Notes: generated by a model from the sequence alone, not told the origin. 64,000 nt of DNA from Siphonodentalium dalli (GCA_032622095.1 CP136066.1:191382816-191446815), one strand, 5' to 3'; positions 1-10,527 are shown, counted from the first letter of the stretch. A program made the numbers and translations.

Positions 1-1402
1 ACTGTATATTGGAATATTAATATCTGCATTGTATTACAAAAGAAACTGGTGCAGATACTTGGAACTGGCTACGAGTAGGACAATAACACATATTTAAACG
101 ATGAAATGACAATTATTCCAGACATTATAAACTATAAACAATATAAATAGTACCGCCCATGTATCCAGTTTTCGCCGCATTGTCCACCCCAATGTATACT
201 CTCTTGCTAAATATGTATTATCTATACAAGTGTACATGCATGCTTTTAAAACATTTATACATAATTGTACGATGCGATGGCAACCATATACCATGAATGT
301 TCTGCTGTGACTGACTTAATGTACATAACCATTGGTGTATTCTTTCCTATGTCATTATGCATTTGTATCGCCATATTTTGTATACATTTATTCTAAGCGC
401 TCCGTTATATGGAGGAAATATAATATAGGCCCTGCAAGTACAGGGTTCTGTAGCCAGGAACTATTTGATCCGACCAGTGTCTTCTTTCTAAACAGAGAAA
501 GCCCGGTGACTTATCACTGTCTGGCAGCCCAGACTACACATGCTAGGATTATTGTATCAATGAGTGTTTATATATAAACAACAAGTGGTTATCATTCTAG
601 ATTGATCCTGTTTCATATCTGCTTTGATTCAAACAGAATACGACCAATTAAAATATTGACTTCTTAAAATGAAGACTATCTTCATAAATTATTTGCAATA
701 TGGTTGTATGGCGTGAAGCTCAGTATTAATACACCTTTAATTAGAAACAATATTAAAATTATCTACTTTGAAAACAACATGTTGATTATTATATAAGCAT
801 ATAATTGTGTTAAAACTGTATGTTGAGTGTCGTTATGATTCTTAAATAAAATCGAATTTTTGAAATCGTCATGGTTTCAGTGACCCGTCAATGTTGGAGT
901 ATCCGATACTCTCCAATACCTTTATAAGCAATCAACAGCATGTGTATTGCATTTATTGGCGTATAACATTTTAAGTGGACGAACAACATACGACGTAATT
1001 GAATTTACCAATTGAAATCTTAACAAACATATTGTTTGTCAACTTATAATTGAATTGCTTATAATTAATCAGTAATTTTAAGTTATTAGAAAGATGTTTT
1101 ATCAAATGCTTTTGTAGTGAAACAGCAGTTTCCGTTGTGGCAAAACCGAGTGTGAACAATCAGATGGTATTTTATTGGGATATGTTACCTAACCGCTATA
1201 TATTGATATGTAACACCATTAAAGCATGTTGTGCGATTGCCGTTTGGTCTTGGATTCAAGGCCCGAATTAAGGAAAACTTAAAATCGGAGTCGAACAGAA
1301 TGTTTGCAATTGTTTGTTCGGTAAACTCTTTTTGGAACGTTCTCGGTGTATCGGCTTGTTGTGTCTATTGGGTGCTGGTTACGATTTTTATAATCGTCTT
1401 CA
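1..1402. other. AT-rich stretch with no recognisable gene
   Basis: Only short open frames (under 100 codons) occur on either strand, with no recognisable domain or convincing splice pairs. I see no repeat shared with the rest of the window. It borders the 3' end of the decayed minus-strand coding region that starts at 1403. Confidence 0.5.
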
Positions 1403-2607
1403 TCATTGTGTCCACTGCGACACTGTCAAAATCGATGTGCGCGCGTTTATATCCATTCCCCGAATGTCCGTCGGTATTACAATCTTTAGAGTTATCGCCC
1501 CTGTGTCGCTCAATGGTGTAACTGCGTTCATTGTATCTCCAAGATATGTCACTGCACAGGTCTCCTCCCTGGGATTGAGCATTGGCAGAATACTCTCTAT
1601 TTGTGTTTCGGGACTTTTCGGCGATCTCACCCAATAGATCTCTGCATGTGCTTCGTCGTCTTGGTGTGGTGGATGTGCACTATCATTATTAGAAGATTCA
1701 TCGGGATTGCACATGGCATCTAAGATGTCATCACGTAGACCGTTTATATTGCTGCACACACCGTGACCAATGTCGATTATAATTTGATTTAGTTTGTCGA
1801 ATTGTTGCGCATCCTTGGAGTCTGGTTTGTTAGAAAGTTTCTGGAAGATGTCCTTAAGGGTTCCGATGGAGCCAGAGTTTCGGTTAACTGCTTTGACAAC
1901 ACCCTGCGCTGTCAACCATTTCAGCGATATCAGACTCAAGAGATTTTATTTTGGATACGCCATCACATTTCTCATCTATATGCCTTTGGAGTTTCAGATC
2001 AGTGTCATCCATTTTCTTCGAATTATCAGTCGCCATCTCATTTGTTTCAAGAACAGTATGCTTCATTTCGGCAAGTTCATTGACTACATCTATATGTTTG
2101 TATTTGTCTCGATCGTCAAGTCAGATAATGGAGCCCCCAGTTGCATCACTGAGTCCTCTATGGAAGACAGTTTTAGACGAATCATCTGGGTAACATCTTG
2201 ATTTTGTTTCATGATTGCTAAAATGTTGGAGCGAAAGTCACTTTCACTGATGAAGTTTCTTAATTTTTGGCCAGTGCTACAAGAAGAGCGATCACAAGTA
2301 CTAGCCACCGCGTTTCGATTTTGGGATAGCGAGGTGTTTTTACTCAAGCTAATCATCTCAGTTATATGTGTGGAATCATCGACAAGGAACATGAGTAATG
2401 TATAGATGTCATCTGACAGTTTATCGTGGGCAGACGTTCCACCTACTTTGGAACTTATATCACGACGTTTCTTGAGAATAACGGATTTTTCAAAATTGAA
2501 TGATTTATCTGTTTTCACTTCGGAGAAGATAACATCCTGTATTAGACTCATGTAGACTCGTCTGGAATCTCGTCGTTTCCAGCAGAAAGTTTGATAGTTT
2601 TAACCAT
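1403..2607 (-). pseudogene. Decayed coiled-coil-like ORF, frameshifted, unknown product
   Basis: Three minus-strand frames (about 2607-2548, 2551-2090 then 2066-1884, and 1939-1403) read as one coherent Lys/Glu/Asp/Ser-rich, heptad-like product interrupted by shifts near 2550, near 2105 and near 1900. The first and last long frames are in the same register, so the two inner shifts compensate. The central part (Leu/Ile/Met at regular spacing with charged residues) suggests a coiled coil; the C-terminal third is more globular and ends with Trp-Thr-Gln. The start lies 6 bp from the foldback insertion, directly beyond its TACGTC target-site copy. TSD matching implies that its original upstream sequence is now at 5916-7923. 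I do not recognise the family; it may be from a virus or a large transposon. No intact protein is implied. Confidence 0.45.
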
Positions 2608-2613
2608 GACGTA
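2608..2613. repeat. 6-bp target-site copy (TACGTC, inverted) at left end of foldback copy 1
   Basis: GACGTA immediately precedes the left end of foldback copy 1. Its reverse complement, TACGTC, immediately precedes the left ends of copies 2 and 3. These are the two halves of one 6-bp target-site duplication separated by an inversion. Confidence 0.7.
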
Positions 2614-2962
2614 TGATGATACCCCGCCCGTTTGGTGGCAGTCTAGACAGTTTGACCTACATTCTCTGCAGTACTACCGTTGGTGTTTGACCTATATTCT
2701 CCGCCCACGCGTCGGTCTACTTGTACCGGTTGGACATGTCCGGACATGACCCGCTGGTTATATCCAGACTTTTCCATATGAATGGTATAGTATCTACATG
2801 TATATCACGTGATGATCTCGGTGGGGTAGCTTCAGTCTTTAATTTTAAAGGGACACTAGGCTCTCACTGGGGATGATTATTAAAGTGACACTCACTATGG
2901 ATGAATGTTAAAGTAACGCATGGCGCACACTGTGGGATAATGTTAAAGTGACACTCGCATTG

Positions 2963-3176
2963 AAAAGTTCAAAAAGTTCAAAAAGTTCAAAAAGTTCAAA
3001 AAGTTCAAAAATTTCAAAAATTTCAAAAAGTTCAAAAAGTTCAAAAATTTCAAAAACTTACAAAAGTTCAAAAATTTCGAAAAACTTCAAAAACTTAAAA
3101 AAAATTCAAAAACTTAAAAAACTTCACAAATTTCACAAATTTCACAAATTTCAAAAAACTTCAAAAATTAAACAAA
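2963..3176. repeat. A-rich tandem array in foldback arms (TTCAAAAAG-type units)
   Basis: Repeats of about 10 bp of the form GTTCAAAAA, degrading inward to ACTTAAAAA and TTTCACAAA. Mirror-image arrays lie at about 5340-5568, 8273-8449, 10630-10796, 12356-12560 and 12820-13050. Copy number differs between arms, so this is a length-variable module. A related AAAGAATGTAAGAAAAA array adjoins the stand-alone hairpin at 30.6-30.8 kb. Confidence 0.8.
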
Positions 3177-3284
3177 ATTCAGGATTTAGTCATAAATGTG
3201 ACCCGCTATATCAAATCCAGTCGGAAGTCGGGATTTTTTTTATCCTGTGCCAATGCATTCTCTTATATATGCGAGTCAACCAGC

Positions 3285-3318
<34 letters not shown>

Positions 3319-3411
3319 CGTAATGCGCATGTCAACGCCGCGCCGCCGACGGCGGCAACTACATAATCCTATGGCATGCAAAGAAATTGGCGGCGGCGGT
3401 TAAGGATTTAG

Positions 3412-3594
3412 TCAGTGATGATACTGTTGTTGTTGTTGTTGTTGGTGTTGTTGGTGTTGTTGTTGTTGTTGTGGCTGATGATACTGTTGTTGTTGTTGTT
3501 GTTGTTCTGAAGGCGTGTGTTTAACTTTGATATGACGCTTCAAACTATCTTGCCAAGCATAGACACTTAAGCACTCTTCACATTGATACTTCAT
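3412..3594 (-). CDS. Small C2H2 zinc-finger protein with polyglutamine tail (foldback copy 1, left arm)
   Basis: A 60-residue ORF. Residues 5-26 fit a classical C2H2 finger: Cys-x2-Cys-x12-His-x4-His, with the aromatic at the usual place and the Leu-Lys-Arg-His run before the second pair. The rest is almost only Gln with a few His, Tyr and Pro, encoded by CAA repeats. Four copies exist in the window (this one, 4903-5082, 8713-8889, 10198-10377). The finger residues are identical in all; only the Gln-tract length changes. A single finger plus polyQ suggests nucleic-acid or protein binding, perhaps by a transposon-encoded accessory protein. Whether it is expressed is unknown, and identity may just reflect recent copying. 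Confidence 0.5.
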   Translation of the reverse strand: MKYQCEECLSVYAWQDSLKRHIKVKHTPSEQQQQQQQYHQPQQQQQHQQHQQQQQQQYHH

Positions 3595-3675
3595 TTTCCT
3601 ATATAATCAGTGAAATCGAGCGTTCTTCTATGCACCTATATTTATATAGAACAGAAACAAGGGAAACGTGGTGGA

Positions 3676-3876
3676 CTAGTTAACTAGTTCAGGCTGTCGT
3701 TCACAACGTCTCTTAGTGTTGTTTGTACTGGATACAAATTTATCACATTGGCTACAATACAACCTACCTATCCAAATGTCAATGCAATTATGAGTGAATT
3801 CAATATGAGAGTATATATATAAGCATTTGTATCGACATCTCGTGAATCTATCGAAATATCTTGCTTCTCTTTCCAA
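3676..3876 (-). CDS. 66-residue ORF with degenerate zinc-finger-like Cys motif (foldback copy 1, left arm)
   Basis: The ORF lies just upstream of the zinc-finger ORF on the same strand and is identical in all four arms (also 4621-4821, 8971-9171, 9916-10116). The N-terminal half is rich in Arg, Tyr and Phe. The C-terminal third has a Cys-x2-Cys-x13-Cys arrangement aligning with the C2H2 finger of the neighbouring ORF, but with Arg and Cys where the His ligands should be. It may be a first exon or a decayed finger of one protein with its neighbour, or no gene. A TATATATA run overlaps its 5' part. Confidence 0.35.
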   Translation of the reverse strand: MEREARYFDRFTRCRYKCLYIYSHIEFTHNCIDIWIGRLYCSQCDKFVSSTNNTKRRCERQPELVN

Positions 3877-4230
3877 ATTGCGTAATAATTATGTTGAGGT
3901 TCAGTGGGTACGTCCTATATATCCAGCTGAAGGCAGAATGGACAATTGCTTCCTCTGATGTACAGTTAGTTTGAATCAGTAAACATATGCACATGATTGT
4001 GTCTGTGTAACTTGAAACAATACAATTAAAATCTGGTCGTTTTCGGCGGCGGCCGTAATGCGCATGTCAACGCCGCGCCGCCGGCGGCGGCGGCGGCGGC
4101 GGCGGCGGTTAAGGATTTAGTCACAAATATGGCTTGTTTCCATTCATCGGAAAACTATGGGGATAAGGTGTTTCATTTCTAATTTTAGATGTTAAATGTG
4201 CCGAAATTGTTCTTTGATGTTGTAAAAAAA

Positions 4231-4275
4231 TTGGCGCGGCGGCAGTGAGGGGGTGATGGGGGCCGCACGCGCCAA
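4231..4275. other. Centre of the foldback: short asymmetric loop
   Basis: The two arms meet at AAAAAATTGGCGCG and its complement CGCGCCAATTTTTT, separated by about 28 G-rich bases that are not self-complementary. The same loop is present in copy 2 (about 9519-9563), so the palindrome was already in this form before the copies separated. Confidence 0.75.
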
Positions 4276-4620
4276 TTTTTTTACAACAACAAAGAACAAT
4301 GTCGGCACATTTAACATCTAAAATTAGAAATGAAACACCTTACCCCCATAGTTTTCCGATGAATGGAAACAAGCCATATTTGTGACTAAATCCTTAACCG
4401 CCGCCGCCGCCGCCGGCGGCGCGGCGTTGACATGCGCATTACGGCCGCCGCCGAAAACGACCAGATTTTAATTGTATTGTTTCAAGTTGCACAGACACAA
4501 TCATGTGCATATGTTTACTGATTCAAACTAACTGTACATCAGAGGAAGCAATTGTCCATTCTGCCTTCAGCTGGATATATAGGACGTACCCACTGAACCT
4601 CAACATAATTATTACGCAAT

Positions 4621-4821
4621 TTGGAAAGAGAAGCAAGATATTTCGATAGATTCACGAGATGTCGATACAAATGCTTATATATATACTCTCATATTGAATT
4701 CACTCATAATTGCATTGACATTTGGATAGGTAGGTTGTATTGTAGCCAATGTGATAAATTTGTATCCAGTACAAACAACACTAAGAGACGTTGTGAACGA
4801 CAGCCTGAACTAGTTAACTAG
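4621..4821 (+). CDS. 66-residue ORF with degenerate zinc-finger-like Cys motif (foldback copy 1, right arm)
   Basis: The mirror image of the ORF at 3676-3876, with an identical product. It reads outward toward the right end of the element and precedes the zinc-finger ORF at 4903 by about 80 bp. Function unknown. Confidence 0.35.
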   Translation: MEREARYFDRFTRCRYKCLYIYSHIEFTHNCIDIWIGRLYCSQCDKFVSSTNNTKRRCERQPELVN

Positions 4822-4902
4822 TCCACCACGTTTCCCTTGTTTCTGTTCTATATAAATATAGGTGCATAGAAAAACGCTCGATTTCACTGATTATATAGGA
4901 AA

Positions 4903-5082
4903 ATGAAGTATCAATGTGAAGAGTGCTTAAGTGTCTATGCTTGGCAAGATAGTTTGAAGCGTCATATCAAAGTTAAACACACGCCTTCAGAACAACAACA
5001 ACAACAACAACAGTATCATCAGCCACAACAACAACAACAACACCAACAACACCAACAACAACAACAACAGTATCATCACTGA
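4903..5082 (+). CDS. Small C2H2 zinc-finger protein with polyglutamine tail (foldback copy 1, right arm)
   Basis: A 59-residue ORF that mirrors 3412-3594. It has the same Cys-x2-Cys-x12-His-x4-His finger and a Gln/His/Tyr tail one residue shorter. The ATG follows an AT-rich leader (TTATATAGGAAA). The stop is followed directly by CTAAATCC and the GCC-rich module. Confidence 0.5.
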   Translation: MKYQCEECLSVYAWQDSLKRHIKVKHTPSEQQQQQQQYHQPQQQQQHQQHQQQQQQYHH

Positions 5083-5184
5083 CTAAATCCTTAACCGCCG
5101 CCGCCAATTTCTTTGCATGCCATAGGATTATGTAGTTGCCGCCGCCGCCGCCGCCGGCGGCGCGGCGTTGACATGCGCATTACG

Positions 5185-5235
<51 letters not shown>

Positions 5236-5915
5236 AACTGGTTGACTCGCATATATAAGAGAATGCATTGGCACAGGATAAAAAAAATCCCGACTTCCGA
5301 CTGGATTTGATATAGCGGTCACATTTATGACTAAATCCTGAATTTTGTTTAATTTTTGAAGTTTTTTGAAATTTGTGAAATTTGTGAAATTTGTGAATTT
5401 TTTTAAGTTTTTGAATTTTTTTTAAGTTTTTGAAGTTTTTCGAAATTTTTGAACTTTTGTAAGTTTTTGAAATTTTTGAACTTTTTGAACTTTTTGAAAT
5501 TTTTGAACTTTTTGAACTTTTTGAACTTTTTGAACTTTTTGAACTTTTTGAACTTTTTGAAGTTTTCAATGCGAGTGTCACTTTAACATTATCCCACAGT
5601 GTGCGCCATGCGTTACTTTAACATTCATCCATAGTGAGTGTCACTTTAATAATCATCCCCAGTGAGAGCCTAGTGTCCCTTTAAAATTAAAGACTGAAGC
5701 TACCCCACCGAGATCATCACGTGATATACATGTAGATACTATACCATTCATATGGAAAAGTCTGGATATAACCAGCGGGTCATGTCCGGACATGTCCAAC
5801 CGGTACAAGTAGACCGACGCGTGGGCGGAGAATATAGGTCAAACACCAACGGTAGTACTGCAGAGAATGTAGGTCAAACTGTCTAGACTGCCACCAAACG
5901 GGCGGGGTATCATCA

Positions 5916-5921
5916 ATGATT
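5916..5921. repeat. 6-bp target-site copy (ATGATT) at right end of foldback copy 1
   Basis: ATGATT follows the right end of copy 1. AATCAT, its reverse complement, follows the right end of copy 3 at 13398. A related unoccupied site at 15525-15550 reads AAAATAACAGTTATGA then GTCTAGGACC, joining both flanks with only one copy of the hexamer. This supports a 6-bp duplication. Confidence 0.7.
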
Positions 5922-6003
5922 CTAGGACCGGAAAAGCTTCTTTAATTCATAACAATTTTATTTAGAATTTCTAATGACATTCATGAGACAGTTTAGAACA
6001 TAA
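5916..6003. repeat. Dispersed 88-bp repeat shared with 15540-15628
   Basis: Nearly identical to 15540-15628. On the minus strand it reads as a 3' UTR-like segment with an AATAAA (within CTAAATAAAATTG). At 15.6 kb it follows an ORF stop. Here the sequence beyond 6003 is different, so only the tail is shared. Confidence 0.75.
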
Positions 6004-6868
6004 ATCCGCGCGAAAATGTCCGGAGCGTACCAAGAAGGATAACTCTATATTCTTAGCAGCCCCAATCACGGAAAAGTGCAGTCAGCTAAGAGATTTACGC
6101 TGAATTGCGATCGAAATAAACCACTTTATTCTGCCTTTATATAGACAAATAATGTACAACATGTATTTTCTTTTCTTTTTTCTTGTTTTATGGCGCCCAC
6201 ATCAGAATTAGCAATGGGGATGCCACAGTGTCCTGGGTCCACAAGCAAGGTACACTGCCTTGCTCACTGGAAGCTAATATTATGCTAATCAGAGCAGTTT
6301 TAGCCAGTCAAAAATACAAATAGTATAAATAAAATTGTAGCGAACACCATGGAGTCCACTTACAATCATGTGCAACTTTGAATTCCACACACAGTCGTGG
6401 CGAGGTGACTTTGTTCATATAATCATCGAAGGTGTCGTTGTTGTCAGCGAGAGTTACCGGGTTCGCGGCGGGCGCACAAATTGCTATAGTTTACAGATTC
6501 CAACGTCATCATAACAGCTACGTTTATATATTCGTGGCCGATATTCGCATTATATGAAATTCATAAAGTTCCCCGGACTATGTATAGGTTATACCAATCA
6601 ATAATGGTCTTTTAGCTGTGGTTTGGACCGAAGAATCACAGCTGTGGTTTGCCCGTCAAAAGTGGGAGGCAAAGAACCTGTCCGAAAATTCAAATTGGCC
6701 GCGTTCCCGTGGTATAAATATGGTATGTCCGTCATCAAAGGAAAGTACCGAACTTATCCGAAAATGGCCGAATTATCGCGGTAACTTTCCGATGCCGTGC
6801 CATTTGTTATGTCGCCGCCTATGTATATATGGTGTCGAACCTAGAACTTGTCGCTATGCAATCCATAA
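6004..6868 (+). other. Unassigned segment with a 90-residue ORF of unknown nature
   Basis: No domain is recognised. An ORF at 6618-6890 is open but has no family resemblance I can name. It contains two degenerate versions of a segment with CCGAAAAT and GGCCG. Its second half (from 6713) is part of the tandem duplication and recurs at 10797. Confidence 0.3.
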
Positions 6869-7378
6869 ATGTCCCCGTGTTATTTCATAAGTTGTCGTCA
6901 GAACGGAGGACGGACTGATGGAACACAATTCCTTTCTATTCGTCAAAATAGGTATAGTGAAAGAAACAATGGCTTACAACCTATACGTCATATAACATCC
7001 CTTTATCGTGAAGGTGGTCATAATTAGGCATATTAAAGAAGATTCGAGGTTAAACACAATGACGACCAAGGTCCCAATTTATCGCAGACAATTGCTCCTC
7101 GTTCTAATGATATGAATTTTGATGTGGATGCTGGAATTTTGAAAATAGTTTTAGAACGTACCCCTCAAAAACAAGATTTTATTTTATTTGAAAAATTAGA
7201 ATTTAGACATTTTTGGAAATTGATTCCCAATGAGTTGAAAATATGCCAAATGTTTGATAGAATCATCACCAGTTGCAGTTTGCTGACTATGTTCAATACT
7301 AAGTGCATGTCGAATTACGTTTCGGCTCGTTACCTGCAAGACGCTGTACTAAGTCAGCTAGACACGCCCTATGTTTAA
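6869..7378 (+). pseudogene. ORF with two in-frame stops, unknown product
   Basis: One plus-strand frame is coding-like over about 170 codons but has stops at 7025-7027 (TAG) and 7034-7036 (TAA). The part before the stops is rich in Asn, Gln, Arg and Gly. The part after them (open to 7378, with an internal ATG at 7112) is a balanced, globular-looking sequence with Leu, Phe, Lys and Cys. I do not recognise the family. TSD matching implies that this segment and the coiled-coil ORF at 1403-2607 were once contiguous and co-oriented. A decayed virus-like or large transposon-like gene cluster is possible. Confidence 0.4.
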
Positions 7379-7534
7379 AACAATACATTTTAACAATGTT
7401 AATTTACATGTATATCTAGCTGTTGTAATTATAAAGTTATTCATTGAGACCATGCGCCATAATCAATGTTCACGTTCAATACAATAGTATATCACATATG
7501 TACCTGTGAATGAACAGTAATTAGGAACACACCA

Positions 7535-7708
7535 ATGATACCGGGACCGTTCCACTGGCTCAATAATCCAAACATGAATGACAGTAACAGTCAAATGAAC
7601 TCAACGGCGACTTCCGAAGATAACGGTGGTCATATGGATAAAATTACCATTGACCATTTGACAGCAGAAATATTTACTGAACTCGTGAGCTCAAACAACA
7701 CTGTATAG
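7535..7708 (+). CDS. 57-residue acidic ORF, unknown product
   Basis: ATG at 7535, stop TAG at 7706-7708. Rich in Asn, Ser, Thr, Asp and Met, with no Cys. It lies 156 bp downstream of the preceding frame on the same strand, has an intact duplicate at 11619-11792, and belongs to the same decayed multi-ORF unit. Too short for a family assignment; it may be a fragment. Confidence 0.3.
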   Translation: MIPGPFHWLNNPNMNDSNSQMNSTATSEDNGGHMDKITIDHLTAEIFTELVSSNNTV

Positions 7709-7917
7709 TTGTTAACCACATTGACCAAAGCCTAACATCATACCAACAACCATGGAAACCATAATATTATGATAACGATTCGTCATACCTCCATTCCGCC
7801 ATTATGTACATGAGGGCTATTTCTGAGTCCGTCAACACAGACACAGACACAGATCCCCCAATTGTATCATCAATGGTTGTACCTCAATCTTAAACTTTCT
7901 GAGTTTAGACCCCAAAA

Positions 7918-7923
7918 TACGTC
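7918..7923. repeat. 6-bp target-site copy (TACGTC) at left end of foldback copy 2
   Basis: TACGTC adjoins the left end of copy 2. Its partner is the inverted GACGTA at 2608-2613. A duplicate is at 12002-12007, before copy 3. Confidence 0.7.
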
Positions 7924-8558
7924 TGATGATACCCCGCCCGTTTGGTGGCAGTCTAGACAGTTTGACCTACATTCTCTGCAGTACTACCGTTGGTGTTTGA
8001 CCTATATTCTCCGCCCACGCGTCGGTCTACTTGTACCGGTTGGACATGTCCGGACATGACCCGCTGGTTATATCCAGACTTTTCCATATGAATGGTATAG
8101 TATCTACATGTATATCACGTGATGATCTCGGTGGGGTAGCTTCAGTCTTTAATTTTAAAGGGACACTAGGCTCTCACTGGGGATGATTATTAAAGTGACA
8201 CTCACTATGGATGAATGTTAAAGTAACGCATGGCGCACACTGTGGGATAATGTTAAAGTGACACTCGCATTGAAAACTTCAAAAAGTTCAAAAATTTCAA
8301 AAAGTTCAAAAAGTTCAAAAATTTCAAAAACTTACAAAAGTTCAAAAATTTCGAAAAACTTCAAAAACTTAAGAAAAATTCAAAAACTTAAAAAACTTCA
8401 CAAATTTCACAAATTTCACAAATTTCAAAAAACTTCAAAAATTAAACAAAATTCAGGATTTAGTCATAAATGTGACCCGCTATATCAAATCCAGTCGGAA
8501 GTCGGGATTTTTTTTATCCTGTGCCAATGCATTCTCTTATATATGCGAGTCAACCAGC

Positions 8559-8607
<49 letters not shown>

Positions 8608-8712
8608 CGTAATGCGCATGTCAACGCCGCGCCGCCGCCGGCGGCGGCGGCGGCGGCAACTACATAATCCTATGGCATGCAAAGAAATTGGCGGCGGCGG
8701 TTAAGGATTTAG

Positions 8713-8889
8713 TCAGTGATGATACTGTTGTTGTTGTTGTTGTTGGTGTTGTTGGTGTTGTTGTTGTTGTTGTGGCTGATGATACTGTTGTTGTTGTTGT
8801 TCTGAAGGCGTGTGTTTAACTTTGATATGACGCTTCAAACTATCTTGCCAAGCATAGACACTTAAGCACTCTTCACATTGATACTTCAT
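8713..8889 (-). CDS. Small C2H2 zinc-finger protein with polyglutamine tail (foldback copy 2, left arm)
   Basis: A 58-residue version of the ORF at 3412-3594. The finger is identical; a Gln run is two residues shorter. It illustrates the triplet-repeat length variation between arms. Confidence 0.5.
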   Translation of the reverse strand: MKYQCEECLSVYAWQDSLKRHIKVKHTPSEQQQQQYHQPQQQQQHQQHQQQQQQQYHH

Positions 8890-8970
8890 TTTCCTATATA
8901 ATCAGTGAAATCGAGCGTTCTTCTATGCACCTATATTTATATAGAACAGAAACAAGGGAAACGTGGTGGA

Positions 8971-9171
8971 CTAGTTAACTAGTTCAGGCTGTCGTTCACA
9001 ACGTCTCTTAGTGTTGTTTGTACTGGATACAAATTTATCACATTGGCTACAATACAACCTACCTATCCAAATGTCAATGCAATTATGAGTGAATTCAATA
9101 TGTGAGTATATATATAAGCATTTGTATCGACATCTCGTGAATCTATCGAAATATCTTGCTTCTCTTTCCAA
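8971..9171 (-). CDS. 66-residue ORF with degenerate zinc-finger-like motif (foldback copy 2, left arm)
   Basis: Same product as 3676-3876. One nucleotide difference (TATGTGAG versus TATGAGAG near 9105) is silent in this frame. No function assigned. Confidence 0.35.
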   Translation of the reverse strand: MEREARYFDRFTRCRYKCLYIYSHIEFTHNCIDIWIGRLYCSQCDKFVSSTNNTKRRCERQPELVN

Positions 9172-9915
9172 ATTGCGTAATAATTATGTTGAGGTTCAGT
9201 GGGTACGTCCTATATATCCAGCTGAAGGCAGAATGGACAATTGCTTCCTCTGATGTACAGTTAGTTTGAATCAGTAAACATATGCACATGATTGTGTCTG
9301 TGCAACTTGAAACAATACAATTAAAATCTGGTCGTTTTCGGCGGCGGCCGTAATGCGCATGTCAACGCCGCGCCGCCGGTGGCGGCGGCGGCGGCGGTTA
9401 AGGATTTAGTCACAAATATGGCTTGTTTCCATTCATCGGAAAACTATGGAGGTAAGGTGTTTCATTTCTAATTTTAGATGTTAAATGTGCCGACATTGTT
9501 CTTTGTTGTTGTAAAAAAATTGGCGCGGCGGCAGTGAGGGGGTGATGGGGGCCGCACGCGCCAATTTTTTTACAACAACAAAGAACAATGTCGGCACATT
9601 TAACATCTAAAATTAGAAATGAAACACCTTACCCCCATAGTTTTCCGATGAATGGAAACAAGCCATATTTGTGACTAAATCCTTAACCGCCGCCGCCGCC
9701 GCCGCCGCCGGCGGCGCGGCGTTGACATGCGCATTACGGCCGCCGCCGAAAACGACCAGATTTTAATTGTATTGTTTCAAGTTGCACAGACACAATCATG
9801 TGCATATGTTTACTGATTCAAACTAACTGTACATCAGAGGAAGCAATTGTCCATTCTGCCTTCAGCTGGATATATAGGACGTACCCACTGAACCTCAACA
9901 TAATTATTACGCAAT

Positions 9916-10116
9916 TTGGAAAGAGAAGCAAGATATTTCGATAGATTCACGAGATGTCGATACAAATGCTTATATATATACTCTCATATTGAATTCACTC
10001 ATAATTGCATTGACATTTGGATAGGTAGGTTGTATTGTAGCCAATGTGATAAATTTGTATCCAGTACAAACAACACTAAGAGACGTTGTGAACGACAGCC
10101 TGAACTAGTTAACTAG
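9916..10116 (+). CDS. 66-residue ORF with degenerate zinc-finger-like motif (foldback copy 2, right arm)
   Basis: Mirror of 8971-9171 with an identical product, upstream of the zinc-finger ORF at 10198. Confidence 0.35.
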   Translation: MEREARYFDRFTRCRYKCLYIYSHIEFTHNCIDIWIGRLYCSQCDKFVSSTNNTKRRCERQPELVN

Positions 10117-10197
10117 TCCACCACGTTTCCCTTGTTTCTGTTCTATATAAATATAGGTGCATAGAATAACGCTCGATTTCACTGATTATATAGGAAA

Positions 10198-10377
10198 ATG
10201 AAGTATCAATGTGAAGAGTGCTTAAGTGTCTATGCTTGGCAAGATAGTTTGAAGCGTCATATCAAAGTTAAACACACGCCTTCAGAACAACAACAACAAC
10301 AACAGTATCATCAGCCACAACAACAACAACAACACCAACAACACCAACAACAACAACAACAACAGTATCATCACTGA
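10198..10377 (+). CDS. Small C2H2 zinc-finger protein with polyglutamine tail (foldback copy 2, right arm)
   Basis: A 59-residue ORF with the same Cys2-His2 finger and Gln tail as the other three copies. Of the four, this one lies in an arm that lost its outer end. Confidence 0.5.
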   Translation: MKYQCEECLSVYAWQDSLKRHIKVKHTPSEQQQQQQYHQPQQQQQHQQHQQQQQQQYHH

Positions 10378-10479
10378 CTAAATCCTTAACCGCCGCCGCC
10401 AATTTCTTTGCATGCCATAGGATTATGTAGTTGCCGCCGCCGCCGCCGCCGGCGGCGCGGCGTTGACATGCGCATTACG

Positions 10480-10527
<48 letters not shown>

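Larger units (their letters stand above)
2614..5915. mobile_element. Giant foldback (long inverted repeat) DNA element, copy 1, intact
   Basis: A 3.3-kb near-perfect palindrome. Both ends read TGATGATACCCCGCCC inward (5'-TG...CA-3'), and the arms (about 2614-4237 and 4266-5915) are complementary except for small indels and substitutions. Modules from the outside in: a roughly 350-bp terminal part; an A-rich array of GTTCAAAAA-type units; a TTATATATGCGAG motif; a GCC/GGC triplet tract; a C2H2 zinc-finger ORF with a polyglutamine tail; a second small ORF; a second GCC-rich module; and a short asymmetric loop. Each arm carries its own copy of both ORFs, pointing outward. No transposase is visible, so the element is non-autonomous or uses an unrecognised enzyme. 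A 6-bp TSD with TG...CA ends is compatible with a DDE integrase of retroviral type (Polinton-, Ginger- or IS3EU-like), which is only an inference. Confidence 0.85.

Noticed and set aside
1231-1637. Plus-strand ORFs with hydrophobic segments
   Set aside because: They are antisense to the coding-like minus-strand frame and lack independent support.
2948-3403. Ser-Lys repeat ORF in the A-rich array (and copies at 5180-5581 and 8258-8704)
   Set aside because: Derived from GTTCAAAAA units; array length and frame change between copies.
5113-5310. Poly-Ala, poly-Arg and poly-Gly frames at the GCC tracts (also 3.3, 8.6, 10.5 and 12.7 kb)
   Set aside because: Triplet-repeat artefacts open in multiple frames.
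2614-5915. Long palindrome as a sequencing or assembly artefact (unsplit hairpin read)
   Set aside because: The arms differ by indels and substitutions, three distinct copies exist, and matching 6-bp flanks are present. Raw-read confirmation would still be worthwhile.
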